NCBI GenBank assembly: GCA_052386775.1 | Contig: JBQTJV010000314.1 | Coordinates: 1-5,301, forward strand | Origin: DSOT01 sp052386775 | Lineage (GTDB): Bacteria > Pseudomonadota > Gammaproteobacteria > Burkholderiales > SG8-41 | Length of the DNA: 5,301 nt | Direction: 5' to 3' | Shown here: one piece after another, positions 1 to 4,402 of the stretch | Layout: each line of letters opens with the position of its first letter | Numbering within the stretch: position 1 is the first letter of the stretch | The notes under the pieces: generated by a model | What the model saw: the letters and a program-made list of their open reading frames with translations, nothing else | Databases searched by the model: none | What the model was told of the DNA's origin: nothing | Position numbers and translations under genes: made by a program

Positions 1-116
1 AGTATCGCTACAACTTGCTCTTTCGACATCCCTTCCCGAACCGACTGCATTTGCTCGCCGGTGACGCAGGCCGAAAGCGCGAACATCAACGTCAACCACA
101 TCAATAGATGGCGCAT
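1..116 (-). CDS. Small lipoprotein with BamE/SmpA-like start, incomplete at left edge
   Basis: Only the first 38 codons are present; the gene continues past position 1. The protein starts MRHLLMWLTLMFALSAC, a short bacterial type II signal peptide with hydrophobic core and the lipobox LSAC. Cys17 is the predicted lipidated residue, so the mature protein should be anchored to a membrane from the periplasmic side. Downstream, the segment GMSKEQVVAI resembles the GMTkeqV start of SmpA/OmlA/BamE-type lipoprotein domains, which is known only from family memory and cannot be confirmed on so little sequence. The ATG at 114-116 is preceded by CAGGAG with an 8 to 9 base spacing, a good ribosome binding site. 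The gene begins 28 bases after the stop of the 64-codon gene, so the two are probably co-transcribed in cassette D. Confidence 0.7.
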   Translation of the reverse strand, partial: MRHLLMWLTLMFALSACVTGEQMQSVREGMSKEQVVAI

Positions 117-144
117 AAGAGCTACTCCTGGCGAGAGTTATCGA

Positions 145-339
145 TTATTTTGCTGCCGCTTCGTTGCACAAACGATCTAATCTCTCGCGAATGTACTCAA
201 CATCAAGACATTGGCGTGCCTCTCTCCAACCCTCGTTCCGAAGTTGATGCTCGATTGCCAGCCAGCCGGAATATTGGCCGGTTCTTGCATACTCCTCCGC
301 CTTCCGAAGGATGATCTCATGCTTTTGTGCTTTCTTCAT
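145..339 (-). CDS. Small hypothetical helical protein, 64 residues
   Basis: The protein starts MKKAQKHEIILRKAEEYART and is rich in Glu, Arg, Lys and Ala, with a repeated helical look. It contains GQYSGWLAIEHQL and ends in a charged helix (IRERLDRLC). No membrane segment or signal peptide is seen. Short proteins of this style, with a KAEE, SGW, IE and LDRLC pattern, occur widely as conserved hypothetical proteins in Proteobacteria. I recognise the style but know no function for it. The ATG at 337-339 has GAGG seven bases upstream, so translation is well supported. It is the first gene of cassette D, starting 52 bases inside the crossover point at 392/391, with the lipoprotein gene just downstream. 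A DNA-binding or adaptor role would be a guess. Confidence 0.75.
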   Translation of the reverse strand: MKKAQKHEIILRKAEEYARTGQYSGWLAIEHQLRNEGWREARQCLDVEYIRERLDRLCNEAAAK

Positions 340-385
340 TCACAAGCCTCAATGATCGATGATTGATCGGTGGCCGCCGTATGCC

Positions 386-454
386 GCCCAACGCGATGTT
401 GAGCCGCGCCATGCGCGGAGCGCCGAATCGCGTCGACTCGAACTAAAGTTGGGC
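386..454 (-). other. attC recombination site between cassettes C and D (69 nt)
   Basis: Read on the minus strand, R'' is GCCCAAC (448-454) and R' is GTTGGGC (386-392), perfect complements of each other and fits to the RYYYAAC / GTTRRRY style. L'' is GTTCGAGTC (435-443) and L' is GGCTCAAC (398-405). They pair with one G-T wobble and one extra base, a C, in L''. The unpaired spacers are 4 and 5 bases. The end GGCTCAACATCGC before R' closely resembles the common attC ending. The centre contains a second stem, CCGCGC / GCGCGG, around ATG. The site begins one base after the stop codon of the UDG-like gene. It is the most canonical of the three sites. Confidence 0.92.
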
Positions 455-455
455 G

Positions 456-1046
456 TCACGTCCGACTGTTGCGTTGAGAGAGCGCCGAACGCCAAGCTTG
501 TTCATGCGCCGTGTCGCCGCCGATTCGTGCGGCGGGATGGGGAACTCGGATGCAGTCTCGATCAATGTGCTTAAGAGCAATACAAGCCAGGTGTCCTAAG
601 GCTATCGTCAGCGTCGGCCTTACTATTTCCAGCTCGCGGCGCAAGAAGCGCCCAGCCGCTGTCTTCACGTCGGACGTTGGCAGACGCGAGGACATTGCGC
701 CCGGCTTGACGAACGGGAAGGCGTTTGTCGCGTATACGTCCGCCAGCGACAAACCCAAAACGGCCTCGACAACGTGAGCAAGCCGCACGTTAGTGCGGAG
801 TGTCGGATTCCTCCCATACTCCCGGATCTGGCAGTTCATGGGTCCCGTAAGCGCAGCTTCGCTCGCCCAGTCTTGTAACACCAAGGCCACACTACCAATT
901 TTGTGAGCACCCTTGGTATAGGGACTCACCCACTCCTGGAAGTTGTAGCCGAAGTCCTCGGGCTGCTTGTACCGCGGGTGCCGAGCTTCTGCGCGCTCAC
1001 GCGCGAGGGCCAGATATTCCGAAGGCATCACTGGCGAATGAGTCAT
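456..1046 (-). CDS. Uracil-DNA-glycosylase superfamily protein, divergent
   Basis: A 196-residue protein that probably removes a damaged or modified base from DNA in the cytoplasm. Motifs fit the UDG fold. VALVLQDWAS (about 53-62) sits where family 1 enzymes have GQDPY. YATNAFPFV (105-113) matches the strand with a conserved Asn. LTIALGHLA (146-154) resembles the G-x-x-A core strand. VPHPAAR (168-174) matches the HPS-type second catalytic motif. The start at 1046 is chosen because its ATG overlaps the upstream stop in ATGA, which implies translational coupling. An in-frame ATG at 1079 would add 11 Arg-rich residues inside the upstream gene and is less likely. Another ATG at codon 7 is possible. 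There is no clear ribosome binding site, in keeping with coupling. The exact UDG family is not clear to me, and the substrate could be uracil or a modified base. It is the second gene of cassette C. Confidence 0.8.
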   Translation of the reverse strand: MTHSPVMPSEYLALARERAEARHPRYKQPEDFGYNFQEWVSPYTKGAHKIGSVALVLQDWASEAALTGPMNCQIREYGRNPTLRTNVRLAHVVEAVLGLSLADVYATNAFPFVKPGAMSSRLPTSDVKTAAGRFLRRELEIVRPTLTIALGHLACIALKHIDRDCIRVPHPAARIGGDTAHEQAWRSALSQRNSRT

Positions 1047-1555
1047 GACGCCCAACGTCCCGGTTCGGCGTCGCCGCACAAACGAGCCAGCTCGCGCCAG
1101 TGCTTCGGGTCCCAGTAGCGCCTAGCTGCACCCGAGGGCGATGGGAGCACGAACACCGCAGTTTCGCCCACTCTTTCGCCCAAGAGCCCATAGCCCACTG
1201 GATGTCTGAGGAACTCTTCGGCCGCGCGCTTACTCGTGAACGCCAGAATGCGCGGGCGATAGCGGAGAACCTTGCCGCGTAGGCCCTCGCGGTCGAAGTG
1301 CCCTTCCGTAAGCACATGGTCTGAGCCGGAGACGGTCTTGGCCAAGTCTGTGAGGCCCAGAGCGTACTTCGTGATGCTGTTGTACTCCTCCGGCGCAAGC
1401 TGACGGGGAGTGAGGCCCACTGCGGCAAGGGTTGGCCAGAACGCGTTGCCCGGACCGGCGTAGTACGCGCCACGAAGCGCCGACACCCGGCCAACCGCAG
1501 AGCCGCAAAACACGATCGCGAGACCTGGAGCGAGGATGTCAGGTAGCACGCTCAT
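1043..1555 (-). CDS. Mug/TDG-like G:T/U mismatch DNA glycosylase, Ala in place of catalytic Asn
   Basis: A 170-residue cytoplasmic protein, about the length of E. coli Mug (168). The start DILAPGLAIVFCG (6-18) matches E. coli Mug DILAPGLRVVFCG nearly residue for residue, which fixes the ATG at 1555. GPGNAFWPTL (34-43) matches the HPANRFW segment, and LGLTDLAK (66-73) matches the CGVTKL segment. VLPSPSGAAR (136-145) matches the NPSG motif that inserts into the DNA helix. Motif 1 is GSAVG (18-22) instead of GINPG, so Ala20 replaces the Asn that activates water in Mug. Family 5 UDGs (UDGb) also lack a polar residue there and are active, so the protein need not be dead. The start lies only 12 bases inside cassette C and has no ribosome binding site. 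The gene overlaps the UDG-like gene by 4 bases. Confidence 0.88.
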   Translation of the reverse strand: MSVLPDILAPGLAIVFCGSAVGRVSALRGAYYAGPGNAFWPTLAAVGLTPRQLAPEEYNSITKYALGLTDLAKTVSGSDHVLTEGHFDREGLRGKVLRYRPRILAFTSKRAAEEFLRHPVGYGLLGERVGETAVFVLPSPSGAARRYWDPKHWRELARLCGDAEPGRWAS

Positions 1556-1561
1556 GGTGAC

Positions 1562-1640
1562 GCCGAACGCCGGTGTTCAGCGGCCGGACGAGCCGAGCGA
1601 AGCGAGGCGAGGACGGTCCGCTGGAACACCGGCGTTCCGC
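1562..1640 (-). other. attC recombination site between cassettes B and C (79 nt)
   Basis: On the minus strand R'' is GCGGAAC (1634-1640) and R' is GTTCGGC (1562-1568), 6/7 complementary. Next to them is a long stem: a 16-base arm (1618-1633) pairs with a 15-base arm (1569-1583), and the only mismatch is one extra C in the R''-side arm. That single extrahelical base on the L'' side argues for attC and against a terminator. The usual unpaired spacer between R and L boxes is not evident, so the whole element folds as one long hairpin. The loop (1584-1617) holds a repetitive CTCGC/CTTCG/CTCGG tract. The site starts one base after the protease stop codon. R' departs from GTTRRRY at position 4 (C for purine), as does the R' of the site at 2478. 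Confidence 0.85.
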
Positions 1641-1641
1641 C

Positions 1642-2460
1642 TCACTTGAGCTTGCCCTCAAACGCGTTGAGCTGCTCTGCTTTGATCACAACCCCGAGAT
1701 TGTTCGGAATCATCGCCACAGCAATCGGCTTCTGAACGGTCGGGACCGTAACCACCTTGATATCGCCTTCGACGGTGTGCTGAGGCCCCGCGTACAGAAC
1801 GCCCAAGAGTTTGATCCGTGACCCAACGTTCACAGCGTTTCGGGTTTGATACGTGCCGATCTCGAACAAGAGGACCGGAGAACCGCTCGATCCAGGGAAA
1901 CACGCAGCGTCAATCAGAAACTCCTTCTTTCCGTTCCAGTCTCGCTTGTAGTCCGATGCCAGGACTCCTTTGCGGAATATGGGCAGGTTATTGGCGCGGT
2001 CCCAGAGTCCGTTCGGGTACCCGACCATGACGATGGACTCCAACCCCAGCATGTCTTCTAGATCAGCTGCCGAGGGAATAAGGGTCTTGTCTAGCGTTAG
2101 GAAGAAGAACTTAGTGTTCGTCCGTTCCGCATCGCGCAGCAGCGGTGCGATGGGCATTACGCAAAGATCAACGTCCTTATCCGGGTGGGGGTGCCAGCGC
2201 CGCTCGAAGTTGTCCAACTCAAACGCTTTGACCTTTCCGACATCCGGCCCATCAGTGCCGTTATGTAGTGTCAGGAGAAAGCGGCCTTCGACTGTGCCCT
2301 CAACGACGTGTTTGTTCGTAACGATCACCGGAATGTGCTGATCGCCGTTTCGGTCGAGGCTGTAGAAGAAGCCGGTGCCCGTTGACACTTTCCCAGCCGG
2401 GAGGTCGCACTCAATTCGCACCGTGCTGTGCGCCAGCTGCTCCGCCGGGCTAAGAGGCAT
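1642..2460 (-). CDS. Trypsin-like serine protease, cytoplasmic
   Basis: A 272-residue peptidase of the trypsin/HtrA-like two-barrel fold. The catalytic triad is visible. His51 is in IVTNKHVV, the counterpart of TAAHCV. Asp98 is in DVDLCVMPI (Asp96 is an alternative). Ser192 is in FPGSSGSPV, the counterpart of GNSGGPV. VMVGYPNGLWD (144-154) is the usual strand before the active-site loop. There is no signal peptide, no membrane segment and no PDZ domain, unlike secreted DegP/DegS proteases, so it should act inside the cell on an unknown substrate. The open frame extends upstream to 2541, but that stretch translates the attC site. The ATG at 2458-2460 is preferred because AGAGAGAA lies about 6 to 8 bases upstream and homology-like sequence begins after it. 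It is the only gene of cassette B. Stand-alone intracellular trypsin-like proteases are found in some conflict systems; that role here is inference. Confidence 0.88.
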   Translation of the reverse strand: MPLSPAEQLAHSTVRIECDLPAGKVSTGTGFFYSLDRNGDQHIPVIVTNKHVVEGTVEGRFLLTLHNGTDGPDVGKVKAFELDNFERRWHPHPDKDVDLCVMPIAPLLRDAERTNTKFFFLTLDKTLIPSAADLEDMLGLESIVMVGYPNGLWDRANNLPIFRKGVLASDYKRDWNGKKEFLIDAACFPGSSGSPVLLFEIGTYQTRNAVNVGSRIKLLGVLYAGPQHTVEGDIKVVTVPTVQKPIAVAMIPNNLGVVIKAEQLNAFEGKLK

Positions 2461-2477
2461 TGCGTTCTCTCTGTGAG

Positions 2478-2534
2478 GCCGAACGTGCGCGATGTGCGGC
2501 GCCGACAGGAGTCCGCACCATTGAATTGTTAGAC
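2478..2534 (-). other. attC recombination site between cassettes A and B (57 nt)
   Basis: On the minus strand R'' is GTCTAAC (2528-2534), followed by AATTCA as in many class 1 integron cassettes, and R' is GTTCGGC (2478-2484). L'' is ATGGTGCGG (2513-2521) and L' is CCGCACAT (2492-2499). They pair fully except for one extra G in L'', the expected extrahelical base. Spacers are 6 and 7 bases, and the central loop is 13 bases. The length of 57 is the classic short attC size. R'' and R' are not well matched to each other (5/7), but R'' is a perfect complement of GTTAGAC at the far end of cassette A. This is as expected after insertion, when the last six bases of R' come from the next cassette. 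It begins seven bases after the HEPN-like gene stop. Confidence 0.9.
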
Positions 2535-2541
2535 ATTGCAT

Positions 2542-3144
2542 TCATATAAGAGCGTCAACCTCTTCCATGAGTATAATTAGTTCAACGGCCGTCAAATCGA
2601 CAAAAAGAACTGCCTTGCCGTTATCCGCATACGAATACGTTAGTGACCTCCATGAAACCGGTTTTGCGTTCGCGTTTTCTATTGATATGCGGCCGCCATG
2701 TGCAGTCGTGTTCCGAACTACTCTGGCGAAATTAATGGTTTCAGGCCATTTTGATGTGTCACTTGTGTACTTGGTCTTAATTAGCGAGCGCACAGACTCC
2801 ATATAGTGGAGAAATGCGAAGTTGATGCCAGAGGCAATTATTCCTTTCAGTCCGGTCATCGAAAACAGTTCAGGAGCCATTGGCTCCATCTGCGCTTCTT
2901 CAATAATCACCTCGTTTGGCCACTTGTTACGGAGAAGTGTCTCAATCAACGCGAGCGGCGCATAACGAAAGACCAGGTTGCTTACAGTAGGTACGCCTCT
3001 AATGGCGATGCGGTCCTCATCGACATATGGTTTCGACTGTTTTTGGCTATGCAGTAATAGTGTTGGACCAAGACCGGCTATTGCGGAGAAAAAGACTACA
3101 AGTTGATCAAAGAAACGGTGCTGGTTTCTGGTGTAGCGGCGCAT
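2542..3144 (-). CDS. HEPN-like protein, possible RNase, 200 residues
   Basis: I do not recognise a named family. The protein starts MRRYTRNQHRFFDQLVVFFS and has a mostly helical pattern. A hydrophobic stretch at about 15-31 could be a buried helix and is unlikely to be a signal peptide. Near the C-terminal half, FARVVRNTTAHGG (139-151) contains Arg144-Asn145-x3-His149, which fits the R-x4-6-H motif, usually RNxxxH, that forms the active site of HEPN ribonucleases in toxins, abortive-infection proteins and CRISPR effectors. Preceding helices with FLHYMESVRSLIK (111-123) are the kind that pack around it. A non-catalytic HEPN-like fold is possible. The ATG at 3142-3144 is seven bases after the R' box and has no ribosome binding site. 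The codons are visibly AT-richer than those of neighbouring genes, a sign of foreign origin. It is the only gene of cassette A, and the first in the array. Confidence 0.75.
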   Translation of the reverse strand: MRRYTRNQHRFFDQLVVFFSAIAGLGPTLLLHSQKQSKPYVDEDRIAIRGVPTVSNLVFRYAPLALIETLLRNKWPNEVIIEEAQMEPMAPELFSMTGLKGIIASGINFAFLHYMESVRSLIKTKYTSDTSKWPETINFARVVRNTTAHGGRISIENANAKPVSWRSLTYSYADNGKAVLFVDLTAVELIILMEEVDALI

Positions 3145-3151
3145 TAGTGAT

Positions 3152-3158
3152 GTCTAAC
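3152..3158 (-). other. R' core box (GTTAGAC) at right edge of the cassette array
   Basis: GTTAGAC on the minus strand fits GTTRRRY exactly and lies seven bases before the HEPN-like start. It is the perfect complement of GTCTAAC, the R'' box at the end of the same cassette, so it marks the crossover point 3158/3157. It could be the end of an attI site, of a decayed attC, or of a secondary insertion site. No convincing R'' box or attC arms are found just to the right, and no attI sequence is recognised. Confidence 0.75.
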
Positions 3159-3380
3159 GTATAGTGAACTTCCGAAATGCCGCCTATTATGGCATCGCTG
3201 AGAGCGTTTCACGCAATCAACGCTTTATAAGCGATGAAGCCGACTATCCCGGCGCTGAGAGACGGAAATATCGAAATACACTGCACAGGGCAGCATGAAT
3301 CCACGGGTTTCGGTGTGCGGAAAAGGACGCGGACTGGCCATGGATTCGGATTCGTAGCGCACGGCTCGTAAGCCACGCCG
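3159..3380. other. Non-coding junction between cassette array and transporter genes
   Basis: These 222 bases hold no convincing gene. Visible structure includes a hairpin ATGCC / GGCAT (3177-3195), a stem AGCGTT / AACGCT (about 3204-3225), and two copies of CGCTGAGAG at 3196-3204 and 3253-3261, 57 bases apart. In the place where attI would be expected there is no divergent integrase start. No terminator with a U-run follows the binding protein gene; a short GGCT-TACG-AGCC stem lies around 3364-3375. Confidence 0.5.
3186..3194 (-). promoter_or_regulatory. Extended -10 promoter candidate for the cassette array
   Basis: The minus strand reads TGCCATAAT, a TGn extended -10 followed by CATAAT (5/6 to TATAAT). 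Transcription would start near 3179, about 35 bases before the HEPN-like ATG. No good -35 box is found at 16 to 18 bases; TTGATT lies 23 bases upstream, which is too far. The motif also overlaps a small hairpin. The position, just outside the first cassette and pointing into it, is where an integron Pc promoter would be useful. Confidence 0.3.
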
Positions 3381-4334
3381 CTACTGCGCGCGCAATCCTG
3401 CCGCGGTCGTCACCTTGGTCCACTTCACGATTTCGCTCTCGGTGAAACGCCCGAACTCCGCCGCTGTTCCCGCAATCGGCTCGTAGCCCTGCTCGGTGAG
3501 CACCCGCCGTACCTCCGGCAGGCCGATGATGCGCACCACCTCGCGGTTCAATCGTTCAACGATCTCTGCCGCCACGCCCGACCGCACCACCAGACCCTGC
3601 CACGCGATCGCCTCGTAACCGGGCACGCCCGATTCCGCAACGGTGGCCACTTGCGGCGCGGCGGGCGAGCGTTGCGCGCTGGTTACCGCGATCGCGTGCA
3701 GCTTGCCCGCCTTCACATGCGGCATCGCCGGCGCCATGGTCGAACTCATCAGCGCCACGCGGCCGGCCAGCGTATCGGTCAGCGCGGGCGGGCTGCCCTT
3801 GTAGGGAATGTGAATCAGCTTGATCCCCGCCATCACGTTGAGCAGCTCTCCCGCCAGATGCTGCGAGCCGCCGGTTCCCGACGACGCAAAGTCGATCTGC
3901 CCGGGGCGCGGTTTCGCAAACGCCACCAGCTCCTTGATGTTGCGCGCGGGCAATGAGGGGTGTGCGAGCCAGATATTGGGCTGCTGAGAAATGAGCGTGA
4001 CCGGCGCGAAGTCGCGCAGCGTGTCGTACGGCAGCTTGACGCCCATCGCGGGATTGGTCGCGTGTGACGTCGCGACTTGAAGCAGCGTATGGCCGTCGGC
4101 CGGCGCCTTCGCCGCAAGTTCCGCGCCGATGATGCCGGTCGCGCCAGGACGGTTGTCCACCACCACCTGCTGTCCGAGCGCACTCGCAAGACGCGGCGTG
4201 ATCACTCGCGCCAGCGTGTCGGAAGAACCGCCCGGCGCCTGCGGCACGATATAGCGCACGGTGCGCGCCGGATAGGCTTGCGCCTGGGCGAAGGACGCCG
4301 CAAGCCCGATCAATAAGGCCAGGAGAACATTCAT
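3381..4334 (-). CDS. Bug/TctC family periplasmic substrate-binding protein
   Basis: A complete 317-residue protein, the usual size for this family of extracytoplasmic binding proteins, which bind small carboxylates for tripartite tricarboxylate transporters or act in sensing. The signal peptide is MNVLLALLIGLAASFAQAQA, with cleavage likely after AQA, near residue 18 or 20. Mature sequence follows the family pattern. YPARTVRYIVPQAPGGSSD (21-39) is the start of domain 1 with the ligand-contact Gly-rich loop. VVVDNRPGATGIIGAELAAK, then a PADGHTLL segment, is the family hallmark. HIPYKGSPPAL is the second ligand-facing loop. The start at 4334 is set by the signal peptide; a longer open frame upstream overlaps the MFS gene in another frame and is not real. 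GGAC lies about nine bases upstream as a weak ribosome binding site. No TctA/TctB partner is visible. The ligand cannot be told. Confidence 0.93.
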   Translation of the reverse strand: MNVLLALLIGLAASFAQAQAYPARTVRYIVPQAPGGSSDTLARVITPRLASALGQQVVVDNRPGATGIIGAELAAKAPADGHTLLQVATSHATNPAMGVKLPYDTLRDFAPVTLISQQPNIWLAHPSLPARNIKELVAFAKPRPGQIDFASSGTGGSQHLAGELLNVMAGIKLIHIPYKGSPPALTDTLAGRVALMSSTMAPAMPHVKAGKLHAIAVTSAQRSPAAPQVATVAESGVPGYEAIAWQGLVVRSGVAAEIVERLNREVVRIIGLPEVRRVLTEQGYEPIAGTAAEFGRFTESEIVKWTKVTTAAGLRAQ

Positions 4335-4402
4335 GACTTTTGTCCGGTATGGAAAGCGCGCATTCTGCGCACCGCAATGGCGGAAATCAAATGTCGCCTC
4401 GC

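Larger units (their letters stand above)
1..3157 (-). mobile_element. Integron gene-cassette array, four cassettes, leftmost incomplete
   Basis: All genes here run on the minus strand and are separated by attC-like sites placed 1 to 8 bases after a stop codon. Taking the crossover between G and TT of each R' box, the cassettes are A 2484-3157 (HEPN-like), B 1568-2483 (serine protease), C 392-1567 (two DNA glycosylases) and D up to 391 (small protein plus lipoprotein). If each cassette is closed into a circle in thought, its own R' box becomes GTTAGAC for A and GTTCGGC for B and C. The complements match their own R'' boxes GTCTAAC (7/7), GCGGAAC (6/7) and GCCCAAC (6/7). Cassette genes also differ in base use: A is visibly richer in AT than the transporter genes to the right. 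No integrase gene is in the window, so this may be a CALIN or the far part of a larger integron. Confidence 0.85.

Noticed and set aside
1047..1079. Upstream start for the UDG-like gene
   Set aside because: It adds MRRRRTGTLGV from inside the Mug-like gene; the ATGA overlap at 1043-1046 is the simpler start.
997..1494. 165-residue minus-strand frame overlapping the Mug-like gene
   Set aside because: It has Arg/Ser-rich low-information sequence with no recognisable motif, and the overlapping frame has clear Mug motifs.
1562..1640. Rho-independent terminator after the protease gene
   Set aside because: There is no U-run, and the core boxes, single extra base in the left arm and position at cassette ends fit attC better. 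An effect on transcription is still possible.
386..2534. CRISPR array or transposon end repeats
   Set aside because: The three palindromic sites differ in sequence and length (69, 79 and 57), are spaced by genes, and share only core boxes, which fits attC and not CRISPR repeats or insertion-sequence ends.
2461..2541. Upstream extension of the protease to an ATG at 2541
   Set aside because: It translates the attC site between cassettes; the ATG at 2460 with AGAGAGAA upstream fits better.
2567..3057. Plus-strand open frames opposite the HEPN-like gene
   Set aside because: They lack motifs and ribosome binding sites and lie wholly within a better-supported minus-strand gene.
3206..3226. GTTGATT box as a second R' site further right
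   Set aside because: It fits GTTRRRY at only 6 of 7 positions, and no R'' box or paired L arms are found within about 90 bases upstream on the minus strand.
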